A stretch of 64,000 bases of DNA, from positions 327,501 through 391,500 of the forward strand of contig JAJGOT010000339.1 in NCBI GenBank assembly GCA_022457155.1, given 5' to 3'. The DNA is from Cladopsammia gracilis. Its lineage: Eukaryota; Cnidaria; Anthozoa; Scleractinia; Dendrophylliidae. The notes under the pieces were generated by a model. It saw nothing but the letters and a program-made list of their open reading frames with translations, searched no databases and was not told the DNA's origin. Both the position numbers and the translations under genes were made by a program. Every line of letters starts with the position of its first letter. The first letter of the stretch is position 1. This document shows positions 21,146-33,500 of this stretch, piece after piece.

Positions 21146-22836
21146 ATCGCAGTATTTTATACTACGCTTAGTACGTTAGTACGCCTGGTACGGCAGTGTT
21201 CTGTTCATCACAGTATTTTATACTACGCTTAGTACGTTAGTACGCCTGGTACGGCAGTGTTCTGTTCATCACAGTATTTTATACTACCCTTAGTACGTTA
21301 GTACGCCTAGTACGGCAGTGTTCTGTTCATCACAGTATTTTATACTACCCTTAGTACGTTAGTACGCCTGGTACGGCAGTGTTCTGTTCATCACAGTATT
21401 TTATACTACCCTTAGTACGTTAGTACGCCTGGTACGGCAGTGTTCTGTACATCGCAGTATTTTATACTACCCTTAGTACGTTAGTACGCCTGGTACGGCA
21501 GTGTTCTGTTCATCGCAGTATTTTATACTACCCTTAGTACGTTAGTACGCCTAGTACGGCAGTGTTCTGTTCATCGCAGTATTTTATACTACCCTTAGTA
21601 CGTTAGTACGCCTGGTACGGCAGTGTTCTGTTCATCGCAGTATTTTATACTACGCTTAGTACGTTAGTACGCCTAGTACGGCAGTGTTCTGTTCATCGCA
21701 GTATTTTATACTACGCTTAGTACGTTAGTACGCCTAGTACGGCAGTGTTCTGTTCATCACAGTATTTTATACTACGCTTAGTACGTTAGTACGCCTGGTA
21801 CGGCAGTGTTCTGTTCATCACAGTATTTTATACTACGCTTAGTACGTTAGTACGTCTAGTATGGCAGTGTTCTGTGCATCTCAATATTTTATACTACGCT
21901 TAGTACGTTAGTACGCCTGGTACGGCAGTGTTCTGTTCATCACAGTATTTTATACTACCCTTAGTACGTTAGTACGCCTGGTACGGCAGTGTTCTGTTCA
22001 TCACAGTATTTTATACTACCCTTAGTACGTTAGTACGCCTGGTACGGCAGTGTTCTGTTCATCACAGTATTTTATACTACCCTTAGTACGTTAGTACGCC
22101 TGGTACGGCAGTGTTCTGTTCATCACAGTATTTTATACTACCCTTAGTACGTTAGTACGCCTGGTACGGCAGTGTTCTGTACATCGCAGTATTTTATACT
22201 ACCCTTAGTACGTTAGTACGCCTAGTACGGCAGTGTTCTGTTCATCGCAGTATTTTATACTACCCTTAGTACGTTAGTACGCCTGGTACGGCAGTGTTCT
22301 GTACATCGCAGTATTTTATACTACCCTTAGTACGTTAGTACGCCTGGTACGGCAGTGTTCTGTTCATTGCAGTATTTTATACTACCCTTAGTACGTTAGT
22401 ACGCCTGGTACGGCAGTGTTCTGTTCATCGCAGTATTTTATACTACCCTTAGTACGTTAGTACGCCTGGTACGGCAGTGTTCTGTTCATCGCAGTATTTT
22501 ATACTACCCTTAGTACGTTAGTACGCCTGGTACGGCAGTGTTCTGTTCATCGCAGTATTTTATACTACGCTTAGTACGTTAGTACGCCTAGTACGGCAGT
22601 GTTCTGTTCATCGCAGTATTTTATACTACCCTTAGTACGATAGTACGCCTCGTACGGCAGTGTTCTGTTCATCGCAGTATTTTATACTACCCTTAGTACG
22701 ATAGTACGCCTCGTACGGCAGTGCATGTTCTGTTCATCACAGTATTTTATACTACCCTTAGTACGTTAGTACGCCTAGTACGGCAGTGTTCTGTTCATCG
22801 CAGTATTTTATACTGTGCATCTCAGTATTTTATGTT
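21146..22836. repeat. 61-bp minisatellite, about 27 units
   Basis: The unit is 61 bp and contains AGTATTTTATACTAC, CTTAGTACGTTAGTACGCCT and GGTACGGCAGTGTTCTGTTC. Units differ mainly at four sites: ACGCTT or ACCCTT, CCTGG/CCTAG/CCTCG, CATCACAG or CATCGCAG, and CTGTTC or CTGTAC. One unit near 21860 is clearly diverged and one near 22720 has a 4-bp insertion. There are no unique spacers, so it is not a CRISPR array. Confidence 0.95.
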
Positions 22837-24281
22837 CATCGCAGTATTTAATATTTGGTTTCCCCCTTAGCAAAGCCAATTATCAAGAAGAGAAACTGTG
22901 TGTCGATGAATAAGCGACAGCAGTGATTAAGCTTTGGTACGCTTATCAGACTTTCTAAGGGGAATAACATGAAAAATTTGACATCAGAAGTACTTAGAGG
23001 AAAAAGAGAAAAAGTGTGACATCAGTGAATAAACCTTAGTACGCTTATCAGACGTACTAAGAAAAGAGGAAAAGTGGTTCCCATAACGCGCACCATATGG
23101 AATAAAATTGCCAAAATCTATGTTTATTAAGATCGGATTTACAAACCACCCTCACGCTTCTTATATTCAGAGCACATATCCAAGCGGAGCAGGCAAAGCT
23201 CGCTAGCCACACACTATAATTTTTCAACGAGTTGAGATCAATGAAAATAATTGCTGATGGAACCTAAAAAAGAACAGGTTTCAACTTTTTATCACACCCT
23301 TGGACTTTGCAAAATGTGTAAACTCTTTACCACTGAACGTTGAAGCCATGTGTGACCGGACCTGGTCAATTATTGAGTTCTCAAGGCCTGTGAATTGATA
23401 AATATATGTAATCTGAATTGAATTTGAAGGGTTCATTACACTATCCCGTTGCTAAGTAACGCGGTTGCTAGGCAAGTACAATTTGACTTCCGGTTATCCG
23501 ATAGTTTTGCTTTATAGTCTCTTGAGTGTTTTTCAAACTTCCCAAGTGCTTCATAAATCCATATGCGCATAGCAAAGAGCATGAGCAAATTGTTTTATAA
23601 CATTGCCAATGCAGGGCTATTCACGCTGCCGATGTTTTTGGTACAATAATTCACTTTGCCACGCTTCAACAACTTCACCTCAGCTTGGTCATATCCATGA
23701 GTGAATATTCATGCAACCTCTACAAGAACTGCATTGAGAGTGTTTAGTATTTCAACTATCCCTTTTGTTGCTGTAATATATTACATCACCTACTGCCAGT
23801 CATAGTGTATTTACTCAACTCATTGTACTCAGATTACATTGATAAGGCACACTCACCATGTGTACGGAAAAGGGTGGCACATATGCGGAACCCATCGACA
23901 CCCCTGTGAGACACACGAGGCTATGCGAAGGCGAGCCTGTCCAAGAGGAGACAAAAGATATTGTATTAAGGCGGGGTTTTACCTGAATTTGAATGAAACT
24001 TAAAGAGTTTTAAAGAAGGAATAGAAGAAAGAAAATGATTTTTGGAACACCAACAGACAGTTGATACTCACGCAAGAGCACCCCAGGTTCAGGTTTATAG
24101 TGGACTATTTTATTTGGCGTCCATCTACTTATTTTTAACTTCAAATTCTTATTTTAAAACTACATTAAATTTTCAACACTTCTTATTTCTCTAAATTTTA
24201 TAAATCCTTTGAGAAAAACTATTTCCTCCCAAACATACCCAAAAATCACCCAAAAACTTACAAAACACCCATAACATAGAT
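22837..24281. other. Unassigned sequence right of the minisatellite
   Basis: Degenerate echoes of the minisatellite words (TTAGTACGCTTATCAGAC) occur at 22930-23060. No gene is recognisable in the rest. Confidence 0.45.
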
Positions 24282-24563
24282 TCATGATATGAGCATAGAG
24301 TTTTTGAATTGCTTGAAAAGTGAACGAGATATTTCCATTAAATCGATGTTAAGTAGCGGAAAAGAGGTGGGAGAGGACGAACCGGTTATAGCAGAATTCA
24401 ACGAATTATAAAACTTTGGACCTTGGAAGTAGATTGAGAACTGTCTGGTGTTCGTTCTGCACAGTGGCAAGCGGAAAGAGTGGGCATTCCTAGTATTATA
24501 GTTATGGATTTGACTGTTCATTAGGAAAAGGTTATTGAATTTTGTAGGGAGTGTAAAGTTCAA
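24282..24563 (-). pseudogene. C-terminal fragment of a non-LTR retrotransposon ORF2
   Basis: The minus-strand frame reads SQIHNYNTRNAHSFRLPLCR, then QFSIYFQGPKFYNSLNSAI. This block is typical of the end of jockey/CR1-type LINE polyproteins, downstream of the reverse transcriptase. The reverse transcriptase and endonuclease are not adjacent, so the copy is 5'-truncated. Confidence 0.65.
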
Positions 24564-25350
24564 CGAATTTTAAAATTATTCGCTGCTTAGGATCAGTTCA
24601 TTTCTCAGATTTAATGCGAGCGCAAGTCTACGGTTAGCATAACTTGCAATATAGTGTTTCTTCGTCACGACCAAAAGATTCTAAGATCCAAGTCTTATGC
24701 GATAGTAACGGTCTATATTGGAATAGTGACATCTTGCAATTGTTTTTAGCTCCTCGGAGTTTATTCTGCGTTTAAGTTGATGTGTTTCTCGGAGCTAGGC
24801 AGTATCTCCATTGTCAGAAGCATCGCGTCATTGCATCCGGTTTGCAATATTTTAATCTCCAGCACGATAGCTGTTTAGTAATTCTTACAGATGCAAGTGG
24901 TTCTTTTGTACACTCTTTAAGGTTTCTTTGCTGGTCTACCTCTAATGTTTTTTTTTTCGGAGTATCGTTTGAAGAACTCATCTCTTTCGCGGCATTTTAC
25001 TCTCTTCGCGCTATAAAAAGGGATTTGGTTTCGGGTTAGATCTCCCGCATTGCGATGACATGTAGATTGACAGGATCTCAAGAGAAGTAAAATCTGATAC
25101 CGAACAATCACTCGACCGTGAAAGTGCATTCGCCTGGGCTTTGTCTGTAGTCTCTCTTTTTCCGCGCGCCTGCCTCGCCCCCAGTTTCGCGCGGCCATTA
25201 TCCGCTCGCTAATGTTTTTTTCGTTTCTCGTTCGACGGACTAAGCTGGGAAAGAGAGACTGCTCGTAGTCAGTCAGGAGTGTGCTGACTGCATTGTTCTG
25301 CACGTTCAATTCTAGATATAATGGAATATACGAAAGTTAAGAAATTACCC
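24564..25350. other. Unassigned sequence left of the LINE and transposon fragments
   Basis: Overlapping frames on both strands, none with a recognisable product. Confidence 0.35.
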
Positions 25351-25355
25351 GGTCT

Positions 25356-25418
25356 GTTGAAAAAGCTTTTGATAGTTTAGAATGGGATTTTCTTGAAAAA
25401 TGTTTAGAAGGTTTTAAC
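25356..25418 (+). pseudogene. LINE reverse-transcriptase motif fragment
   Basis: In one frame the sequence reads VEKAFDSLEWDFLEKCLEGF. This is the palm motif A block (AFDSxxWDF) of L1-group and related reverse transcriptases, with the catalytic Asp. Only some 20 codons are left before the sequence changes character. Confidence 0.55.
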
Positions 25419-25456
25419 AGAGAACTTTTACAGAGCACTTTGATCTTTTCTCTTCA

Positions 25457-25768
25457 GTGGGCGAAGACGTCCCCGATGCTGACACCATCGCATCCGCAGA
25501 GAAGTTTGTTTGTCGAATGTATAAGACATTGGAGGACTCATTGGACTTGGCTCGTGTTGTGCTATTTGGCAAAGTCAGTAGCCCAGAAAAGTTACCACCT
25601 ACTAGCGACGCGTTCAAGCAACACTTGAAGAGATGCCACTACCAAACCGCGGTGTGGCGCCAGGCACACATTCAGAAACCGGTGCTTCCGAACCCAGAGG
25701 AGACAGGCTGGATGCTAGCAGAAGATTTACTGGTCCCTGTCTTTATGACACTAGATCCAAAAAGCTAA
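25457..25768 (+). pseudogene. Fragment of a cnidarian transposon-associated ORF (LPPTS..QH motif)
   Basis: The 103-codon frame has KLPPTSDAFKQHLKRCHYQT, AVWRQAH and PNPEETGWMLAEDLLVPVFM. I recognise this arrangement (LPPT, QH, R, W, P-GW, P) from a repetitive ORF common in coral and arthropod genomes, whose name and biochemical role I cannot give. It usually continues into a Cys-rich tail; here it stops at TAA. A splice-acceptor-like TTTTCTCTTCAG lies directly before it at about 25445-25457. Likely a decayed fragment. Confidence 0.5.
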
Positions 25769-25769
25769 A

Positions 25770-26726
25770 ACCAAATGCTGAAACAAGGGAAAACTCGATA
25801 TATGAACAGTCATGACGTCGTTCTTGATGCTTGCTAGCTCGTAGCTTCAGCGTGGCATGACGACAACATTTTCCTTTCTTATTTCAATTGCAACTTTTTA
25901 TTAACACAAGAATCACAATCGTTTCTCAACAAAAGTCAAAACTATACCCTTGATAAGGTGAATTTTACATAACAGGGCGTGGTCACTTGTCACGTGACGG
26001 CTCGATCTTCATAGAAACAGCGTTAAAACTGTCAGAAATTCTTAGAATCATCTTTACAGTTCACTAACAACGCTTTAAAAGAATTTCTGGATCTATTAAA
26101 CTTAAAATTGCTGAAGGAAAGAAAACTCCTTATTTGGATAATGACGTCATAATGAAATGCCCCAAAACACCATCTTAACACAAGAATTCAGGTAGGCAAC
26201 AATGATATTCGAAATCAGCGTACTCGAGTTAGTAAAAATAGCTATGTTGCCAAAAATCAGACAAAAATGCCTGTGGGTTTCACATTTTGTGCTCCTTACT
26301 AATATCGGAGAAATCGGTCTGTCTCTGACGTCAAAAGCAGTTGTGCTGGTAAGTACTTCATGTACGGTGAAAGGAATTGAGAGGAACGAAAATTTGCAAA
26401 GTTGGATGCATGCTCCAAGTCGTGATTTCAGAGCGTAACATTTTTACGTCAACAGAGGTCAGTATAGATTTTTTTCCTGTCAATGAGTATTTTGGACTCC
26501 AATGAGTTATTCTAAGCCAAAAAATAGCCAAAAGAAAGAGGCCATTTTTCATCAAACTGGCACTTTAAAGTGGAAAAAAGACATTTTATCCTGTGTCAAA
26601 ATACTCGAAGATTCTTGCAGTATTCCATCAGCTTTGTCAATTGTTTACCCATGCCTTAGGAAATGAGTCACCGCAGAATGAAAGGAATAATTGCGGTCGA
26701 CGAGAGGAGACCGCAAGTCTAATTTA
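25770..26726. other. Unassigned sequence
   Basis: No exon or known repeat family was recognised. Confidence 0.35.
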
Positions 26727-26903
26727 GTGTATAGCGAAAAAAATTGAGATTTTTCTCTGTTTATCCATCAATTATCCAATTACCTTGCTTTCACATTTGG
26801 CGGCCGGTGTATAGCGAAAAAAATTGAGATTTTTCTCTGTTTATCCAATTACCATCCATGATCCAATTATCCAATTACCTTGCTTTCAAATTTGGCGGCC
26901 TCG
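26727..26903. repeat. Tandem duplication of about 80-95 bp
   Basis: GTGTATAGCGAAAAAAATTG and the following TGAGATTTTTCTCTG start at 26727 and again at 26807. The second copy has a small insertion before TTGGCGGCC. Confidence 0.8.
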
Positions 26904-27002
26904 TTTTCACGTAAGATAATGTGGTGACTCGCGGATGGGCGCGGATCGAAGTATCGATTTGCTTGCGCGATTAAGCTTTTGAAATTGAAAATACGTACAG
27001 AC

Positions 27003-27029
27003 GTTTCGGGACTTCTGTCCCTTCATCAG
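27003..27029 (-). ncRNA. Hammerhead-ribozyme-like core
   Basis: On minus the sequence reads CTGATGA, A, then GGGAC-AGAA-GTCCC as a perfect 5-bp stem II, then GAAAC. CUGAUGA, stem II and GAAA are the conserved hammerhead core. Stems I and III are not convincing in the flanks, so activity is not shown. Such cores occur at the ends of Penelope-like and other retroelements. Confidence 0.45.
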
Positions 27030-27167
27030 TGATTATAATTCAGCACATTGATACACTGCCCAAATATGGTGAAAAGGTTATCGATATACGCTATAATTTT
27101 AGCCGACTCGGCCAATGGCCTCGTCGGCTTAGAATTAGGCGATATCACGAGCGCTTTCGCGCTATAA

Positions 27168-28433
27168 TAGCGGAGCACTTGCCAGGCCGAAGGCCTGGCT
27201 GCGCAGCACCATACTCATAGAACCATGCCCGTCATTTTTCATGGTCATGGCTAGCGGAATGTTTCGCGGGCGCGTTGTCTGCCCGCCGAACGCCCGCCGT
27301 ACGCTTTGAGCTAAACATGCGCGTACGACGTCATCAACATCCGGGATCTTTGAGGCTTTGTTTTTCGCGCGGCTACACAGCCGTCAGCTCGGTAAACATG
27401 TTTTAAAAAGTTTGGATCTTTCGCTGGTCAGTGTTTAGCGGACAAGTAAAGTCGTTATTTCTCTGCATTTTTTCGCGGTTTGCTACTCAAGACAGGGATA
27501 CTAATTGAGGAATACTCAGAAGCCGCTTTAGTAGAAAAAGAAGAGCTTTCTGGGATAAAATCTTGCTTCGAGGAACTTCATTTCAATGCGAGAGAATTAT
27601 TAAACAAGCAAGCGAGGGACTCAAAGGTAAACTGAACAGATTACATTTTTCGATGGGAATTTATGTTGATATCAATCTGTGATTGACTTTTTCTTTCTGT
27701 TCTTGTGTAGTTTTGGAGAATTATTTTAATTAAAACGAGCTTAACTTCAGTTGTATCGATTTCTTGAATTTCATCGAAGGCAGCTTGATGCGCTATATTA
27801 AAATGGTACGCGTTATGCTTTTTAACATAACCTAATGGAGATTTGAATAAAATTTTTCGAAAGAAGGTTGTGTTATCCATTTTTATGTGTTTGTTCATTC
27901 ATTCCATAGATTGAAAAGCGATTTTATGTAAACAAAACAAAACTTAGATTTTATACTCGCGTCGCCTTATGCAAATATGTTTGTGTATTTTTGCAATTTT
28001 GATTTCCAAATCACTTTCTCAGGCATTTTTTGACAAGCAACAATTGTATTTTATTCAGAAAATAGTCGTAATAGTTATTCTAGACGGAGAAAAAGTCGTT
28101 TTTGTGAACTTTTGTACGGTCTAAATGTACTGTGCAGACGGTCGGATAATACTGTTTTTGAGAATTGCTAAAATTGAAATATAGCCCGGTCGTCAATCTT
28201 AATTCTTGTGCTTCCGACCTTTCACCTAAGTTACGTTTCATCTTAGTTAAGCTTGTTCAGAGGTTCTTCAAAGGGCGACGCTGTTAGGCTAAGGCCTACG
28301 GCAAACGTCGAACTTCACATGTGCCGAATCTAATGCAAATGAGCAAAATCTATTGTTCTTGCTCATTTGAATTAGATTCGGCACATGTTAAGTTCGACGT
28401 TTGCCCTAGGCCTAAGGCTAACTATATATATTA
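27168..28433 (-). mobile_element. Helitron-like hairpin-ended element, copy 3 (inverted)
   Basis: Reverse-orientation copy of the element at 1170-8106 and 8190-10110, with the same terminal hairpin (about 27181-27199) and the same TAATATATATAG start at its right end. It lacks the CMC-type and TTAG-flanked insertions, but holds its own small foldback at 28291-28416. It is clearly more diverged from copies 1 and 2 than they are from each other. Confidence 0.6.
28291..28416. mobile_element. Foldback MITE inside copy 3
   Basis: The arms GCAAACGTCGAACTTCACAT.. and ..TTAAGTTCGACGTTTGC pair over about 55 bp with few mismatches around a 10-base loop. Copies 1 and 2 have only a short CCCAAG link at this place, so it is an insertion. 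Confidence 0.75.
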
Positions 28434-30520
28434 GTTAAATAGCCGTTAAATAGAAAACGCGCGTCAGCTATTTAAATAGTTCCAAATGTCGCAATATCGC
28501 AACATTACAGCGAGCGCGGAAAAAGTCTAAATAAAACTGAAGTCCGTGTTCATGCCGTGTGCTTGGAGTGTTTGGTATTTGAAAATCGCTTGCTCTGCTC
28601 GTCTTTTCGTAGTATTTTTTCACTCACGGACAGTTGTGTTCACGACGTTATTATTAACAAAATGCGCGAAATAAGTGATGACGTCCGTTACAGGCAATTA
28701 ATTAATTAATTAATTGGAAACGTAACAAGTTAATTGGAAACGTAACACAACTAACTGGACTTGACTTGGCTTGACAACAACGTAGTTTTAACGGCAAAAT
28801 TTTCTGACGAAACTCCGTAAGTGAGTGGCAACTGATAATCCCGGCGTTGTAGTAGCTCAGCAAACAAGTAAACTGAAAATGATTCCTCTTATTTCCTTTT
28901 ATTGCGCCCAATTTAAAACGACCTTATTCATTTTGAAAACCCTTGAAGAGGTGAAGTATAGAAAACAGTAGTCTGAAGCTATCAAAAATGACCATTACTC
29001 TAACGGAATCCGCTGTCTTATACGGATGGCATGAAGACATTGAAAATAAACAGGCACTTAATGTCACCCTTCTTATTGCAAAATACCACATTTTTGCGAC
29101 GAGTGCACGTTATTGGCAGCTTGTGTTTTGAAGGCTTTCTTCTACAAGTGTCCAAGACAAACTGGATATTTTGAAGAAAAGTCATTTTGTCCAAAAAAAG
29201 TTACAGCTGTTTTTGAAAATATGGAGAAAATTAAATTAAATTATTCTAAATAAAAATATATACACAAGTAATAGTCTTATAAGTCATTTTTTTTGTTTCT
29301 ATTCGTTTTAAAAAATGTAGTAAGTGTTGTTGCATTGTAAGTTTTTTAAGTATTGTAAGAAAGCTTTAAGTATTGTAAGCATTGTAAGTATTGTAAATAA
29401 GTGTAAGTAAGCTGCAATGGTGTTTATTAGAAGTGTATTGCAAATAAAAAAAAAATGACCTGATAACGGTTCGAACCTCGGAGTGGAACCTCCAGGCAAT
29501 CACCCCCTCTATTCCCATAGCTCCTACACAAACGTAGTCACGCAAAAAATCATGCAACATGCCATTGTACTCCTCTCCAACCCTTTCTTCTTTCCAAGCC
29601 AAAACAGGGCCAACTTGTAGTCTATAGTGTACAACCACTCACTTGTTAAGGGGAAGGGGGGATAGTTTCTGTGTAACACCCAACTTACTCCTCTAACAAA
29701 AAAAAGACTTCCTTTCGAACGCACTTATAATCCTTGATTACTACTAGTTATGTATTTTATTTACTGTAGCAATTAGACGGATTTACAGTGCTTAAAATAT
29801 TTTCCGGACAGACAGCGTTTATGATGACCGGCCAAACAAATTTTAGCTCGGTCAAGTCATTACAATTTCTGGCTAGTAAACAAGTACGTTAGTACGTTAT
29901 AAGCATTGTCCTCGTCACGCGCTTCTCCATATACGGTTTTTGTCTTGTCCTATCTTCGTTTCTCCGTACTTTCGTTCGTAAGGTGTTAATTTCAGGGTCT
30001 TCTCGACGTTTTCCCATAGCGTAGTACGTTCGCACGGTTAATGTTGTCTTATCGACGGTTCTCTGTACGTAAGTACTTCCGGCAGAATAAGCTTTTGTTC
30101 GGTCAAGTCTCCATTCTGACCGGACATTGTCTGTTGACCGGCCGTGATTTTAACCTCTGATTTACGCATTTCAGGCACAGTAAAGGCGTATATCCGCGTA
30201 TAACATATTTAAACAAGTTGAACATGGAAACTTTTAGTCAGATTGTACTAGATTGTTACGGATTGCAGATTGTTGATCGATTGTGAAACTTATGTATTCG
30301 TATATAATGTTGTAGAGTCGCAATAAACCGCAGAAAAAAAAAGAAGACAGATGCAGTCCTCGTTTTACATGGGCGGATAAATCTTAAGTGCAGTGGAAAA
30401 ATCCGCGAAATGGGTGCTTCGGTCCGCACATGAAGAGATGGCAATTAATTTGGTTGCAACAACTCTTTCTGGTGCACTTGCTCAACTTTTGATGCATCTT
30501 TCACACAAGAGAAGGGACAG
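28434..30520. other. Intergenic sequence downstream of PHF24
   Basis: Contains a (TTAA)n run at about 28697-28716 and degenerate repeats of AAGTATTGT at 29340-29400. No exon or full tRNA was found. Confidence 0.4.
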
Positions 30521-33500
30521 TTAATTTGGTCTTGCAGCTATAATATACAGCGCCTGTTCTCTCAAGTACTCGTCCCATGAAACCAGTCTGAAAACAAACG
30601 GACAGACAATTATAATGAAGAATTTTCTTGGAACTATAGTTGCGGCAGACGCAGGAGTGGTAGCTTCAGTAGTGATCGTTAGCGATCAATAGCAATGGTT
30701 AGCAATTGTTAGCGATCGTCAGCAATCGTAAGCGATCATTAGCAATCGTTGGTGATCGTTAGCAATCGTTGGTAATCGTTAGCAATTGTTAGGGATCGTT
30801 AGCAATCGTTGGTGATCGAGAGCAGTCACCAGGGATCGTAAGCAATCGTTAGCGATCGTTAGCAATTGCTAGCAATTGTCGCCAATCGTTAGCGTTCATT
30901 AGTGATCGTTAGAAATCGTGAGTGACCATCAGCGATCGTAAGCAATCGTTCGCAATTGTTAGCGATCATCTGCAATCGTTAGTGATCGTCAGCAATCGTT
31001 AGCGATCGTTGGTGATCGTTAAGGCCCGTTTACACATGCGATTTTTAATGCGATATTTGTCGCGCTCTCCAATGCAACTTTTGTCGCAAATGTTAAAGTG
31101 CCTATGAAGTAAAAAATAACTGAAGCTTATTTGAAAGACCTTTTGAAGACAAGAAGAATAGTGCTTTCTGTTTTGAAATGTTGCCTGTCATTCCGGAGAT
31201 ATTCAAGTTTTTTGTGTAAAAAGTGATGACGTCATAAAATGCTTCTAAAGGAAGACAAATTTACAAAATAAAGAATATCTTTAGAACTATAAGAGCGGTG
31301 CTCTTCAAACTTAGCACCTGTAATGTACATCAGACAACGCATAAAATAACATCCATTGTGCTGTTGCCATGGCAACAGTTTTCCTTCCAGATCAAGTTTT
31401 TGCCGAACTGACCTTCCCATTTTTTGTCTTAACCAAACATCATTCACTCTAAATGAGTTTATTAGGAGACCTACAGCAACATGGACTCTATGTGTGTTTC
31501 GAGGACTGTCTGTCTTGCCTGATTTGATAGAAAATTGAGATATATGGTTTACAACAGAAAGGGACTGGAGCCAAGTGTGTTGCCATGGTTACAATATGAT
31601 CTGCGGCATGTTGTACCTTTCTTGAAGGTAATTATTGGTGCCAAGTTTGAATAATATCACTCTTATATTTTCACAGATATTCTTGATTTTGTGATCTATC
31701 TTCTCAATAGAAATATCCATGACGTCATCAATTTGCTAATTTGCATAACACAAAAACTCAAATATCTCTGGAAAGAAATAAGATATTTCAAATCGGAAAA
31801 CGCCATTCTTCATTATTTTGAAAAGCCTTTCAAATGAGCATCAATAATATTTTACTTCATAGACACTTTAACTTACGGCGATTTCTGTGCGATTTGGGTA
31901 TGATATTTGATGCGATTTGCCGTGATTTTCCAAAAATCGCCGCCAAGTTGCATCGGGTTTCGAACATGTTCGAAACCTCTGCGACTTCGCGCGACAAATC
32001 GCGCCCAAATTGCCACAAATCGCCGCTAGTTCACACACGCGATTTGAAGATGCAACTTGCGCGCGACAAAAATTGCACAAAAAATCACCTGTGTAAACGG
32101 GCCTTTATGCGGGTGTCACACAGTCGCGATTTTGCTTCACGATTACCTGACGATGCGAAAAGTGACAAAAATCATGAGTCCCTCGCGAGAGGTCTTAGAG
32201 CACTTGACGGGCTCTGATAACGGACTTAAGTGGTCTTCAGTGTGTCTTGAAGGACGTGATAAGTCGGCAAACTCTCACGAACATTTTGACCATGCTCAAA
32301 ACAATCGTGAGAGTCAGCCGATCTATCTTCGTCGGGTAGCGGACGCCAAACCGTCGTCAACTGCTCTTAAATGCTCTTGACGCTCGGGAGCCGCTCGTGA
32401 GCCGCTCGTGAGCCGCTCTAATTGATCGCCAGTCCCACTGATAGGTCGCCAACAGATCGCGAGTAGGACGCGAATGAACGTGGACTGCTCTGTTACGGCA
32501 CGTCTGTTGATCGTGTTTAGCTCGTTTGTAACTCGTGTATAGCTCTTGACAAACGTGAGTTGGACTTCACCTTGTGGTATTTTTTTATTTTGACGCCACA
32601 TTTCCTACGTTCTTTTCGCGATATTTTACAAATTTAGATCGTGAAGGTTTGAGCTGATCGTGAGTTTAGGTCTCGACTGTGTGACACCGCCTTTAGGAAT
32701 CCTTAGTGATCGTTTGCCATGGCTAGTGATCGTTAGCGATTGTCGGCAACCGTTACCAATCGTTAGCGATTGTTGGCAACCGTTACCAATCGTTAGCGAT
32801 CGTTAGTGATCCGTAGTGATCGCTAACGATCGTTAGCAATGATTAGCTATCGTCAGAGATTGTTTGCAATCTTTAGCGATCGTTGGAGACGATTAGCAAA
32901 CTGTCTTTTGCCTAACATTTTTGCGCCGTAGTGATCGCTAACGATCGTTAGCAATGATTAGCTATCGTCAGAGATTGTTTGCAATCTTTAGCGATCGTTG
33001 GAGACGATTAGCAAACTGTCTTTTGCCTAACATTTTTGCGCCCAAACGAAAGCAAATAGGCAAAGTGTAATTCACATGTAAAGTGATTATGTCTGGGGAA
33101 AAGAAAGATATCTATTTTATGACCAATGTTGGTTATTAAGTTTACATCTTCAACGTGGGGATATTTATGGCTGTTTAAAATTACAGTCGAACCCGCTTTT
33201 CGGACACCCGGTTATTACGGACAGTTGTCTTGGTATTAGTTGTCTGTATTAACGGGATTAGACTGTGGAAGGATTTGTACGGAGAGAACAACCCTTGCCA
33301 TTCAGTCACACTCCAGTGGATTTTGGAACAATCACACGGCCATAAAAATACTCACTTTGAAGATGTAAACTTAAAAATTTGCATACTAGCTATTTTTTAG
33401 ACGCTCTTTTAAATTCTGATAATTTCTGTGCTTCAGGTTACCGGGTTTTTATGTTTTAGGAATTTAGGACTGGTGACCAATTAATGCAAAAGCCCAAAAA

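Noticed and set aside
21146..22836. CRISPR-like regular array
   Set aside because: The units are contiguous with no unique spacers, and the context is an animal genome; it is a minisatellite.
29450..29500. tRNA gene on minus (GGTTCGAACC followed by a T run)
   Set aside because: Only a B-box-like palindrome is present; no acceptor stem, D arm or anticodon arm can be drawn.
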